Positions 54,577 through 64,000 of a stretch of DNA of 64,000 nucleotides are shown here, piece by piece; position 1 is the first letter of the stretch; every line of letters starts with the position of its first letter. The DNA lies in NCBI GenBank assembly GCA_001931905.2, contig MSJI02000196.1, forward strand, positions 62,001-126,000, given 5' to 3'. A model generated the notes under the pieces. That model searched no databases and was not told the DNA's origin. It was given only the letters and a program-made list of their open reading frames with translations. The stretch is from Cladosporium sp. IMV 00045 (lineage: Eukaryota > Ascomycota > Dothideomycetes > Cladosporiales > Cladosporiaceae). A program made the translations under genes and the position numbers.

Positions 54577-55394
54577 CTAAGCAATCCTCGCATCCTTCTC
54601 CGCCAACAAACCCGCCTCCTCCCCCTCACCATACATAAGATACTGGGCGCCGAGGTAGAAATCGCAACAAGCCTGGAACAGGCCGCAGAGCTTAAACGCC
54701 CAAGGGACACCACCCTCGCTGAGGAAGAAATACGTCATTTTGAAGACGTCGCCCACCACCCAGTTGACGAGCACACTCACGCGGAAGCCCTTGCAGCTGC
54801 GCGTCTTGGAGTTCTCCCAAATCTGCGGCAGCGGCAGGATGGCTTCGACGCTGAGCGCAATGTAGCCCTGCACCGCCGTGTACGCGGGCGTCGAGCCGAT
54901 GAGCAGCTGCAGAACCGCCAGCGCGGCCGTGAAGTAGGCCAGGAAGTGCCAGTAGGGGCGGCGGGAGCGCCATTGCCAGAAATCGTACGGCCGTGAGGAG
55001 CTTCCCCCCGACTCGTGGGAGCCGGCGAAGGGTTTGCTGAGATTCACGGGCGGGCGGTGTAGCAGGGCGACGTGCAGGAGGAGCAGCTGCACGAAGACCA
55101 TGATGCCCGCCTGGACGAGGAGGGGAGTGTCGAAACGGGCGCCGAACCAGTAGAAGAGCCTGTGCGGGATGTGAGCGGGATGAAAGCCGCGGAGAGAGCT
55201 TGGGTTTGAGCAGGATGGTCATCAACATACTTTAGGATGCTTGAGACGAGCATGATCAGAGGGATATCGAGGGAGAAGCCGGCGCTCGAGCGCTTCTTGC
55301 TGATCGACCAGATTTGGTCGGCGTAGGACGTGATGGGCGATGTGACGATGAAGAGGGGCGCCACGTGCGTGACCGCCCACTTGACGAGAGTCAT
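54577..55394 (-). CDS. PQ-loop repeat membrane protein (Any1/PQLC1-like)
   Basis: 248 residues from exons 55394-55231 and 55159-54577 (71-nt intron). Two PQ-loop units are visible: ITSYADQIWSISKKRSSAGF then SLDIPLIMLVSSILK, and LPLPQIWENSKTRSCKGFRV. The spacing and the presence of about seven helices match SLC66A2/Any1 proteins of the Golgi-endosome system, which oppose flippase function, and not the lysosomal cystine or lysine exporters. The loop between helices 3 and 4 is hydrophilic and Ser-rich. In the first unit the PQ pair is replaced by DQ, as in Any1-type proteins. Confidence 0.85.
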
Positions 55395-56363
55395 TGCGCT
55401 ATATTCCGATATTGAACGTCAGCACGAGATACGTGCACAACAGATAACACAGCAAGTCTAGACGGGGACGGGGACGGGAGACATGCGTTTCAGTGGTGTG
55501 CTCGTCCCACGACAAGTGAGGGATGGAAGGAAGACGGTCCAGATAGGAGTGCGCTGTAGCAGCAGCCATGCCTATTTTTCTTGGTTTGCTTTCGCCACTC
55601 TCACTAATCCACTCATTCAACTGCTGATCTCGCCTACTGTCAAACGCAAGAAGGCTTGTATAGGAACCAGGTAGGTGGAAACCAGACAAGGCGCGACTTA
55701 CCTAAAAATTTCTGGGCGTGAGCAGGGGGCAAGCAATCGCTATAAAGGATTAGGCGCAGGCAAGGGCGGAAGCCCGCGGAGGAATGGGCGACGTAGGGAG
55801 GAAGATGAGGCTGAACTTTGTGTTTGTTCAATGCCACATGTCTCGTGTGTCCCAAGTGAAAAAAAGTGAGGCTGAAGTATATCAAGAAGAACAAGACGAC
55901 CCAATTCACACAATCTAGAACACGCGTCCGACGTTCGTTAAGGAGACGTCGATGGAAAAGAAGCGACAATCCCTGCCGTGGCTGGCGAGACAGGAGAATC
56001 CCTGCGATCTTCATGCTAACCGATCGACTAGAACGTCGGGCCGTTGCATGTGGCGTAATGGCTTTATCTTCACGACAAGGCTGCTTGCATTTGTGTTTGA
56101 TAAAGGGCATATCCGTTGACTCAGACATCGATATTCTGACAATTTTTGAAAAAAAGACATCGTTCACTTCAAGCAGTTGAAAAAGCTATAAGAAAAGAAT
56201 AAATCCGTGGATTCCAGGCAAAACCAAAAGAACACAACAGCATCAAACGTCGATCTCGCCAACCTTCAATCGGACACAGTCCATGATACCAACTCGGTCA
56301 ACTACAAGCGCCACACTCAAGGGATTCAATCAAGAACCATCGACCCAAGGCAAGAATCCAAAC
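55395..56363. other. divergent intergenic region
   Basis: About 970 bases between the PQ-loop and GGCT-like start codons. Overlapping small frames were judged spurious. Nothing else recognised. Confidence 0.45.
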
Positions 56364-57047
56364 ATGGCAGACCCAAAATCCCATTCCGCCTTCTTCTACG
56401 GCACCCTAATGGCGCCCGCCGTCCTGCACCGCGTCTGCCACGGCTCCACCTCGCCCACCAACCCCATCTACGCCCTCTCCAACTTCCAAACCCAGCCCGC
56501 CATCCTGCCCTCCCACCGTCGCCACCGCGTCAAACACGCCGACTACCCCGCCATCCTGCCACACGACAACAGCAGCGTGCGCGGCACGTACGTCACCGGG
56601 CTGACGGACGCGGACATGTGGCGCCTGGATATTTTCGAAGGGGACGAGTATGAGCGGAGGAAAGTCAGGTGTCGGGTTTTGGAGGCTGATGGGCAGGAGG
56701 GGGAGGAAGTTGTGGCGGAGACGTATGTTTGGATCGCTGGGGAGGAGAGGTTGGAGGATGCGGAGTGGGATTTCGAGCAGTTCCAGAGGGAGAAGATGAG
56801 GTTTTGGGTTGGGCAGGAGGGGGAGGGGGAGTTTGCTGGTAAGTCTTTTCTCTTGAACTTTGAGTTTTCGCGAGGGTGTATCCATTTCTGAGGGTTGACT
56901 TGCTAACGATTTGTGCTCGCAGAGGTAGACGAGGCTGTCGCAGGCCAGAAGCAAGATGGCACAGGCGGGAGAGGAGCAAACGGATTCATCTCGAGCGCTT
57001 TGGCGGAGGAGCACAAGAAGGATGAGGTGGTGAGAAATGCGGTCTAG
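56364..57047 (+). CDS. gamma-glutamylcyclotransferase-fold protein (AIG2-like)
   Basis: 199 residues from exons 56364-56838 and 56923-57047 (84-nt intron). The BtrG/AIG2 fold is recognised from SAFFYGTLMAPAVLHRVC (the YGTL substrate loop), the central YPAILPHDNSSVRGTYVTGL, then LDIFEGDEYERRKV, where the Glu of FEGDEY is the family catalytic acid, and VAETYVWIAG. Such enzymes cyclise gamma-glutamyl amines or peptides to 5-oxoproline, but substrate varies. The ATG at 56364 fits the family start (ACATGG); an upstream in-frame segment does not begin with ATG. The C-terminal 40 residues are polar and may be disordered. Confidence 0.88.
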
Positions 57048-57393
57048 CTGCGACAAACAAACATCTCACGTGCGGAATAGAATCAGCGCAGGGAAAATAG
57101 AGGATGTGCGTCATGCAAGCGTGCGTTCATGTGTCTCGTAATCTACCTATGTACCTTAGTTATGTCCATTGTCGGAATTCTCAAAAATTACAGCATTCTC
57201 GCCACCAACGCATGAATCGACCCATCCGAAGCCTGCAAACCAATCAATCGTCCATCAGGTCCAAGAATGCACGCGTGCGAGCAAGCGCACGATGCGGCGT
57301 CTTCGGCGGCTCAGGCGGCGAACCGACCGGTCGATCGGTGTAGCGCTCATACTTCGGCGTCTGCCCCTCCTGAACGTATTGAGAGTCGCCATT
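57048..57393. other. convergent intergenic region
   Basis: 346 bases between two stop codons; presumed 3' untranslated sequence, nothing recognised. Confidence 0.5.
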
Positions 57394-60300
57394 CTACGAC
57401 GGCCGCTTGTCAGGCGAGGACGGTTTGCTTGTGCTGCGCGCACCCAGCTGTCTGTCCAGCAGAACTGAGCCCAGACCTTCAAGTTCAGGGGAGCGGACTT
57501 TGTGAAAATTACGCTGCTGTAGCTGCATGTTTGCTTCTGAGCGCCCGGCGCTGTCGAGCATTTCGTCCTCGTCTCCGCCCGATGAGGTTGAGGACTGCTT
57601 GCCTTGATTGGGATCTGAATCTTCGGAGTTGCCCGATGCTGCTTCCGACTTGCGCTCGACGAGGGGTCTGGGCACGCTGGTCTCGAGCTCCTGGCTGTCG
57701 TCGATCTCGTGCACAGTGTGTGCGTCTGAGATTTCGGCGACGGGGTTGGCAGATCCAGGAATTACGTCAGGCCTAGATTCAGGAAGACTCCCCGCATGCA
57801 AGTCGCCAGATCGGGGCACCAGAACTATGGGTGAGCGCGCTCGGACCGGCGATGCGGCCTTGCTGCTCTGGGTCGTGGGCGCTTGGACATCTGCAGGAGA
57901 AGCTCTGGCAGTGACAGGCGCCGTGGAAGCTTGTCCAGTGGTAGAAGCAGTGGCAGCAGTCGAAGGAAGAGCACTAGCAGCGGCGGCAACCTTCTCCATC
58001 TTCTTCGCCTTCTTCTGCTGCAATCTTGCGGCATTTTGTTCTGCGTGCAAACCAATCAAATCCTCCCTCAGCTCATCGCGCTTCTTGGAGGGATCGAAAG
58101 ACGCGAAGTCGCTGTTCTGGTCGAGCTGTCGGGTAAGAACCTTATTGACGAAAGCTTGAGGGTCCTTAGCGAACTCCTCCACATACCCCACCAGGTAGAG
58201 ACCACAGTCGCAGAAGTTCGACTGCACGGGTATGCCGACGGCTTTCATGCCCTGGATGTCGTCTCTCTGTACTGTCATTCCACGCTTGGCGTCTGCTTCG
58301 GCGCGTACGTAGTCTTTCAGAAAGCTAACGGGGGCAGTGTGTGCTGTGTTGAGAGAGTCCAGGGTGACGATGGTGGGTCTATCCACGGGATACTTTTTGG
58401 GAGGCGGCGGGGCGCGCTTCTTTGACTTCCTACCACCAACGCCGCCCCGCGCGGGAGCTGTTGCGGATGTTCGTGACGACAGCTCTTCCTCCTGGGCTTC
58501 ATTGCTGCTACTGGCGACGACATTTCCATCCTCGCCGAATTCGAAGGTGTCGCTCTCCGGCTTCGGCTTCGGGGCTTCGTCCCCATCGGTCAAGGAGAGC
58601 TTCTGCAGCCTTTCCGCCTCTGCCTTCTCGATGTTGTTCTCTTCTTGTGAATCCGGGATCACAGGGTCCTTGATGGGGGAAGGTGGACCAGAAGCTTGCT
58701 GATGCTGACTTGAGGTTGCGACAGCATCAGAGCCATCGCCAGCCAAGTCGACTGGCTTGCGCGCCAGCTCGGGCAAATTGCAAACAATCGCAACGTACCA
58801 ATGTAGATTCTCATTGATAGGCACGACAATGTACGGGATGTCGAAAAGGTCATTCGACTTGGTCCACTTCTTGATAGCGTCATAATTCAAGCTCTTGCGA
58901 CCGTTCTTGTTCGTCAAGGCGGAGTAGAAGAATGAGTTGAAGAAGTGCACTTTGTTCTTGTGCTCAGGTGCCATCTTCTCCTCAATGCGACGTAACGCAT
59001 AGCCCACGACGTTGTCGTTGAGAAACTCGCCTTCGTCGAGTCGCTCCAGATCTTGAAAATCCACCGTGACTCTGCGCGCGCCTTGAGTTGGGTAGAGGAT
59101 TGACTGGTGCCAGGGTTCCGGCTTGTGGATCTCTGTCCACTTTGGAGGTTCTGGAGGAGGTGTTGGCGACTTGTATCTGTTGACAGGCTTCGATTGACGA
59201 GTTGACTGGCGCGTTGCGGTGGTCCGATCGAATAGAGGACGTTTTGTGGGCTGCGGTGGCTCCACTTCTGGCTGACCTTGCATTCTTGACCGCGCTGACG
59301 TTGCGTGTTCCGCCTTGTCGTCAGGTTGCTCATAGATATTCTCATCCTCCACCGGGGCGTTCATGGTCGTTTCCTTCTTCTCCGACTCTGCAAACTCAGC
59401 CGCTGCCTTCGCGTTACGCTTTTGGGCATCCATCTGAACTTCACCGCTCTGATAAACAAAAATCTGATCCATCCGTTCAGGCTCCTGAGATCTAGTATTC
59501 ATAGTGTCGTTCGAAGCCGCATGGAGATGCAGATAACACTCATCTTTGCCAGAAATGTCTTGGAAGAGTAGCAGAATGGTACCGTTGCTCCGACTCTGGC
59601 CCAAGGGGCCTTTGAGCATGACCTTCGTTGATCCCTTGGCTGACCACCAAACTGAGACCTCATGGCTGCCGATCGCCATGATCTCGTTCTTGTGAGGTAT
59701 GCAATATGGCTTGCCGTTGTATTCGACCTCGAACTCCTCCTCGCGCCATACGAGCTCGATCGAGCCTCCCCGACCGCTGTCGCGAAGAACGCAGCCTCTG
59801 CTGATAATCTGCTTCAAGGGGATGCGGGTTTCGTCCTTGTCAGATCGAGAGTTTGATTTCACTGCACTTTGTCCTGATTTTCCAGTTGGCTGTTTGGAGT
59901 TGGGACATGTGAACGTCGTGGGTCGAAGATCTGAAGGCGATGTTTGGCGGCTCGAGCGTTCACTCGTATGTTTGCGCGAGGCGACAGTGTTGTCTCCCAA
60001 CAATTGATCAGGGCTATCGCCCACGCCACTGCGTTCGCCTTTGTATGAGGTGGGCTTCATCCTGTCAATGAGCGTCGGTCGTTGGGACTGTTCTGCTTGA
60101 TGTTGCTGCGACGCGCTGCCTTCGCGGCGGAATCGGTGGCGAAGTGGTGACTCGACAGCTTGTTGTTGTTGTGTTGTTGTTCCTTGTCGGTTGCCAGGCG
60201 ACTGAGCCGGCTGCGGCTGTTTCGAGTTGGTTTGCTTCTTGAACATGTTGTCGACTGTGTCATTCATAGTTTTGACGTAATGATCCTGCTTTCGCTGTTG

Positions 60301-61344
60301 GATTTCATCCATACCTTTATCTAGGTCAATGGGAGGACGGCCCTTTTTGTCTTGATTCGCGATGGAGTTCTCAGGCGCGTGGCGCCCAGGAAGGTGCGAC
60401 GGTTGGGCCAAATCCTCGAGACCGGCAGGTTGATGCTGTGTAGCCGAAGTCGGACGTTTGGCCTCGTTCTGTGTGAGTGAAGAATGACTAGTCGTTCGGT
60501 GATTGCTCGAACTTCGACGAGGGCGTTTGGTGCGAGGGATCCTGACATGGAAATCCACTGTTTTCGCTTCAGGAGCTCCGAAATACTTGCTTTCAAGTGG
60601 CTGCGACTGCGATTGCGACTGCGAGTCGAGAACAATTGTGTCGTCGTTCGAATAAGGCACCCCATTCACAGCATGAACCCGACCTTGCACAGGCGCCTTC
60701 GAAGCTTCATCCCCACTCGAATCCAACTCGACAACAATTCGGTTCTTGGAAGGTGTCGATGTGACAGCCTTTCTCCGCTTTGTCCCTCGATTGTCCATCT
60801 CAAAACCATCCCCGACAAACTGGCTCACAAGCGGCGCCTTGACCTGTCGCTGAGCCTGCGCCGCCTCCTGGGCCCTCCTCGCAGGCGACGTGAGAGCCGA
60901 GTTGTTCATATTCATGTTCGCATTCGCCGCCCTGTTCGCTTTCCCCGCCTGTGCATTCCCCAGTGTATTCTGCGCCTTGAAGCCACCTCCGAGCTTCCTG
61001 GTCTTGCCAGCAGCAGGTTGCGGTTTCTTTTGCTCGACCATGCTCTCTTCCTGTTGGTACGGGTTTGAAAAAGTAATCGGCGTAGGCTTGCTCGACATAG
61101 GCGGTGGACCAACCCCAGTCAATCTGTACTCGTCGTCGCTGGGCCGTCTCTGCTTCTTAAGCGGCGGCGCTGCTGTCGTCTGAAAGTGTTCCGAGCCATC
61201 CCTCACTCTCTTGTTCGTCACACCGGGAGGGTCCATGTCTTCACTTCTCTCTGCCGCATTGCCCGCATGTGCTTCGTCCGTTTCTTGCGAGTTTCCGAAG
61301 AAGCTCTTGTTAAAAACGCCCTTCAGATATTCCATGGGTGGCAT
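57394..61344 (-). CDS. ULP2: Ulp2-type SUMO protease (peptidase C48)
   Basis: Nuclear cysteine protease that trims poly-SUMO chains. 1316 residues, single exon. Residues 1-760 are largely disordered with basic stretches and a conserved segment around 540-640 resembling a PH-like domain (ELVWREEEFEVEYNGKPYCI). The catalytic domain runs from about 770 to 1090: QDLERLDEGEFLNDNVVGYA, then VHFFNSFFYSAL, His848 in ENLHWYVAIV, Asp996 in IVTLDSLN, and Cys1047 in QSNFCDCGLYLVGY. The roughly 148 residues between His and Asp are acidic, low-complexity sequence, the split-domain layout of Ulp2 and SENP6/7 as opposed to Ulp1. The C-terminal 220 residues are Ser/Ala-rich and contain possible SUMO-interacting hydrophobic patches such as SPIVLVP. 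Confidence 0.92.
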   Translation of the reverse strand: MPPMEYLKGVFNKSFFGNSQETDEAHAGNAAERSEDMDPPGVTNKRVRDGSEHFQTTAAPPLKKQRRPSDDEYRLTGVGPPPMSSKPTPITFSNPYQQEESMVEQKKPQPAAGKTRKLGGGFKAQNTLGNAQAGKANRAANANMNMNNSALTSPARRAQEAAQAQRQVKAPLVSQFVGDGFEMDNRGTKRRKAVTSTPSKNRIVVELDSSGDEASKAPVQGRVHAVNGVPYSNDDTIVLDSQSQSQSQPLESKYFGAPEAKTVDFHVRIPRTKRPRRSSSNHRTTSHSSLTQNEAKRPTSATQHQPAGLEDLAQPSHLPGRHAPENSIANQDKKGRPPIDLDKGMDEIQQRKQDHYVKTMNDTVDNMFKKQTNSKQPQPAQSPGNRQGTTTQQQQAVESPLRHRFRREGSASQQHQAEQSQRPTLIDRMKPTSYKGERSGVGDSPDQLLGDNTVASRKHTSERSSRQTSPSDLRPTTFTCPNSKQPTGKSGQSAVKSNSRSDKDETRIPLKQIISRGCVLRDSGRGGSIELVWREEEFEVEYNGKPYCIPHKNEIMAIGSHEVSVWWSAKGSTKVMLKGPLGQSRSNGTILLLFQDISGKDECYLHLHAASNDTMNTRSQEPERMDQIFVYQSGEVQMDAQKRNAKAAAEFAESEKKETTMNAPVEDENIYEQPDDKAEHATSARSRMQGQPEVEPPQPTKRPLFDRTTATRQSTRQSKPVNRYKSPTPPPEPPKWTEIHKPEPWHQSILYPTQGARRVTVDFQDLERLDEGEFLNDNVVGYALRRIEEKMAPEHKNKVHFFNSFFYSALTNKNGRKSLNYDAIKKWTKSNDLFDIPYIVVPINENLHWYVAIVCNLPELARKPVDLAGDGSDAVATSSQHQQASGPPSPIKDPVIPDSQEENNIEKAEAERLQKLSLTDGDEAPKPKPESDTFEFGEDGNVVASSSNEAQEEELSSRTSATAPARGGVGGRKSKKRAPPPPKKYPVDRPTIVTLDSLNTAHTAPVSFLKDYVRAEADAKRGMTVQRDDIQGMKAVGIPVQSNFCDCGLYLVGYVEEFAKDPQAFVNKVLTRQLDQNSDFASFDPSKKRDELREDLIGLHAEQNAARLQQKKAKKMEKVAAAASALPSTAATASTTGQASTAPVTARASPADVQAPTTQSSKAASPVRARSPIVLVPRSGDLHAGSLPESRPDVIPGSANPVAEISDAHTVHEIDDSQELETSVPRPLVERKSEAASGNSEDSDPNQGKQSSTSSGGDEDEMLDSAGRSEANMQLQQRNFHKVRSPELEGLGSVLLDRQLGARSTSKPSSPDKRPS

Positions 61345-62368
61345 TCTCTCCTCTCTTATTCACTCGTCGTCCAGTGTGCACCCCAGAAGTAAAATCCGCC
61401 TAAGCCGTTCAGGTTCCTCAAGGACCGCGGCGATAAGCTAGTGCAAACTCGGAGCCGCGAATGCGCTGCGAAGCCGCCTTCATTGCGGTGCAGGGAGGGC
61501 CAGGGTGGGCGAAGTGAGGTGAGTGAGTGAGTTTGTGTGTGCGCGGGTCCGAGTAATAAACGTGGTGTGTGTATGTATGTGTGAGGAGAAAGTCCAGGCG
61601 CCAATTAATATCGAACAATCGAGCAGCGAGACGCGCGATGAAGCCCGAGCCGAAGTGCTGCTCACAGCTTCAACACAGCCAGAGCAAGCGAGCAAGCAAC
61701 GAGCAAAGCCGGCGCTTCTGCTGTTCTGTGCCGACGTTTGGGGGGAGCTGCGTTTCTGGCTTTGTTCATTGAATGTGTACCTATATAAGAAGTATTTATT
61801 TCATGACTACGTGTAGGTCCTACATTGTTACAAACGTCACTACGACACAATCAAATAGGCACTTAAAGGCATGCAGGCACGGATAAAAGGAACCATTGCG
61901 TCAGACAAAAGACTAGCAATGCTTGGAATCGCTCAGGCCAAAGGCCCTCGCCGCCAAATTGCACGTTTCGTAGTGCTATCAAAGAGAAGGCCAACAGAGT
62001 AGTCATTCATACGGCTTGCAAAGAAGAAAAACAGCAGGAAAGATTGAACGCCCACAAAAACCAGCCCTCCCAAAGCGAGCGGCTGGTCATTTTTCTCATA
62101 GTACATGAAAAAGGTAGTACACACGCTACTGCATCCAGCAGGAAACCCACCAAGCGTCGGGTTTACTCTTCTTCCCACGATTGGCGTGTTTCTGCTTGGA
62201 ACCAATCTCTCGCTTGCGAGCTTGTCCAGCATCCGTGAAGACAGAGTCGGCGCGCTACTTCTGGCTCTCCCCCCAGGACTTGTGGTGGCGCTTGTTGCTG
62301 CCGCTGCTCTCGCCCGGCTCGGGCGGCCAGCTGCCAGGCATCGTGCGGTAAAGGTGAGGTTCGGCCTT
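61345..62368. other. intergenic, ULP2 promoter and 3' region of eIF4E-like gene
   Basis: About 1 kb with a TG-rich microsatellite-like stretch near 61500-61585. A minus-strand frame of 247 codons at 61933-62676 overlaps the eIF4E-like gene in another frame and is judged spurious. Confidence 0.45.
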
Positions 62369-63497
62369 CTAAGCCTTACTCTCTTCATCCGTCTTGTCCT
62401 GTTTCTGCGCCATGGTATTGCGCCTGGAGGCGCTTTGCTGGTTCTTCTCCTGCCGCGCCTGGTCGACGGCGTTGCGCTGCACGATCGAGTCGTCATGGCT
62501 CTTCCACTGCAGCACGGTGTCGGCCGGCAGGTCCAGGACGCGCTTGAGCGTCTCGCGGATCTTGACGTTGCGCCCGCCGTCGTTCTTCGTCCAAATCGAG
62601 AAGACATCCTCGCCCGAGCGCACGCTGACGACCGCGCCGCAGACCTCCTCGCCGGCCTCCATGAACTGGTCGCCAATCAGTGCCAGCAGCAGGTTCTCCC
62701 AGTATCTATCCGCAATGCCCTTCTTCAACCGCATGATCCACTTGCCACCGCGCTTGTTCTCCTCATCCTCCCACACGGGCCGTATTCCGTCCTTGAAGAA
62801 GTGATAGTCGCTCACGGCGGGCAAGAGACTGGGCCGCTTGAGGTGCCTATACACCTTCCAGAAGTCCTGCGCGGTGCTTATCCTGCACAGGGGCTTCATA
62901 GACTTCTCGTAGTCAGAGTTCTTGTTGGTGGGCGGGCGGTAGTGGATTATCCACGAGTATTTGAGTGGCCATGGCGCTGTGAACTCCCGGCCAGGCGTCT
63001 CCTGCACTGGCGTCTGCAGGCCGGACTGCGGCTTCCGCGCGGGCGGCTTTCTACTGCTCTCCCTCTTTTCTTCGTCTGGTGTTTGCGCCTCTTTTCTCTC
63101 GCTGCCGACTTTGGCAAAGTCGAAAGCCGTTCCAGGTGTCTTCGGGGTCTTGCCAGACGCGCCGAAGGACGCAAAGGCACCGCTTCCGAGTCCAAAGGCA
63201 GAAGATCCGCTCGCTGTGGGAGAGGATACGGCCGAGTTCGAGATGTGTCCGATAGGATTGAAGGCGTTGCCCTTGGAGTTGGCGCTGGCGGTATTGCCAA
63301 AGCGCTTGGCGGAGTTTGAGTCGGTGTTGTTAGAGGTCTCTCCCTTGTTCATGGAAAGGCTGAGCTTGCTGTTACTAAAGTTCACATGCGCGGTCAGTGG
63401 TCGAACAGCGGAGACAAAAATCGCAGGATGGCTGGACAACTTACGCAGAGCGACGAGTCCACAGGCTAGATGGGCTGTTGTCGTCCTTCTGAGCCAT
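62369..63497 (-). CDS. eIF4E-family cap-binding protein, class II (4EHP-like)
   Basis: 352 residues from exons 63497-63445 and 63374-62369 (70-nt intron with GTAAGT donor). Residues 1-145 are Ser/Gly/Thr-rich and disordered. The eIF4E fold spans about 150-330: APWPLKYSWIIHYRPPTNKN, then ISTAQDFWKVYRHLKRP, GIRPVWEDEENKRGGKW with Trp219-Glu220 at the cap-contact position of mammalian W102-E103, and WENLLLALIGDQF. The position of mammalian W56 is Tyr173 (SDYEKS), as in 4EHP/eIF4E2, which binds the cap weakly and represses translation. The C-terminal tail is charged. The stop follows EESKA; an alternative splice from GTAAGG at 62379 would lead into a long poor frame and was not adopted. Confidence 0.87.
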
Positions 63498-64000
63498 TGA
63501 CCTGACGTGGGAGAGATATGGATGTAATTATGTGATCGTGCACGAGCGCAGGGTGCTAAGCGAGCGAGGAAGGTCGGCGAAAGAGGCAAAGAGGCTTCCG
63601 ATGGAGGGCTTTTGATCGGTTTTGGGCGGTGCGGTCAAGGTGGCGGGGTAAAAATTGTCGGTGATGATGAATTGGTATTGAAAGCGGATGTGTATATTGT
63701 GAGAGTCGGATTATGGATCGGGGGTGGGAATGGGGGATTGTGGGTTGTATGGCGATGGTAAGTAAGTGATGGTGTGGTGGTAGTGGGTATAGTAGTGCTG
63801 TCTGTGTCTCGTGCTGCCAAAGCTCGCAGGACGAAGCGACGGAAGAGAGAGGGCGAAAGCGCGGACCACCGCACGCAAACCTTGTCTTGCCCTCGTCTCA
63901 AACTTCAACTTCGCTTCTCTCTTCTCTTTCTTCTTCTTCTCTTAACAAAAATCCAAGACCACCAACTCAAATCATCGTCCTTGCCACCCGGCTCTTTGCA
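63498..64000. other. promoter of eIF4E-like gene, window end
   Basis: About 500 bases. The minus-strand leader is rich in CA and CT. A pyrimidine-rich TTCTC tract at 63910-63945 on the plus strand may belong to the promoter of a gene beyond the window. Confidence 0.45.

Noticed and set aside
61933..62676. 247-codon minus-strand Arg/Ser-rich frame overlapping the eIF4E-like gene
   Set aside because: Out-of-frame shadow of the eIF4E-like exon running into its 3' region; splicing into it from 62379 would give a long, poor-quality tail.

Overview
The window is nuclear DNA of a filamentous ascomycete (Pezizomycotina, most probably Dothideomycetes). The evidence is the pattern of short GT-AG introns (mostly 46-110 nt), Zn2Cys6 regulators, a dispersed single 5S rRNA gene, a NACHT-ankyrin protein, a laccase with an ascomycete C-terminal plug, and 3'-truncated or intronless genes on both strands at roughly one gene per 2 kb. 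I found 30 protein-coding genes, one 5S rRNA gene and one intron-containing tRNA-Phe. No transposon, CRISPR-like array or RIP-degraded block was seen. Exon joins were read by eye and checked by frame arithmetic (coding length divisible by three); none has been tested against RNA.

Layout. 1-1.4 kb: 5' part of a HIRAN/SNF2 helicase gene that carries two apparent single-base frameshifts. 2-7 kb: a Dal5-type MFS permease divergent from an intracellular GH2 beta-glucuronidase. 7.5-10 kb: a divergent HhH DNA-glycosylase-like protein, a tiny three-exon mitochondrial ribosomal protein bL33m, and 5S rRNA. 10-16 kb: a levoglucosan-kinase-type anhydrosugar kinase divergent from a sugar transporter, followed by a Zn2Cys6 regulator. 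17-21.6 kb: a second, six-exon Zn2Cys6 regulator and a mitochondrially targeted polyol SDR. 23.5-33.7 kb: cupin, small membrane protein, F-box protein, tRNA-Phe, PAP2 lipid phosphatase, MED7, and unknown cytosolic, seven-helix and secreted proteins. 35-40.4 kb: laccase, D-xylose reductase, secreted Sde182-type nucleoside-hydrolase-like protein. 40.8-46.8 kb: a 1394-residue NACHT-ankyrin NLR-like protein, EthD protein, p24 cargo receptor. 48.8-63.5 kb: Thr-rich secreted protein, HapX/Yap5-like bZIP, PQ-loop protein, GGCT-like protein, Ulp2-type SUMO protease, 4EHP-type eIF4E.

How it fits together. Housekeeping genes (MED7, ULP2, eIF4E-like, p24, bL33m) are interspersed with small catabolic modules. 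Three stand out: glucuronide use (permease + beta-glucuronidase), anhydrosugar use (kinase + transporter + adjacent regulator) and pentose use (xylose reductase with XlnR- and CreA-like sites, arabinitol-type SDR). Together with the laccase they suggest an organism living on plant or possibly pyrolysed plant carbon. The most unusual single loci are the anhydrosugar module, the NLR with an Asp-rich periodic insert, and the bZIP that combines a HapX/Yap5-type cysteine motif with a glutamine-rich hexapeptide repeat.
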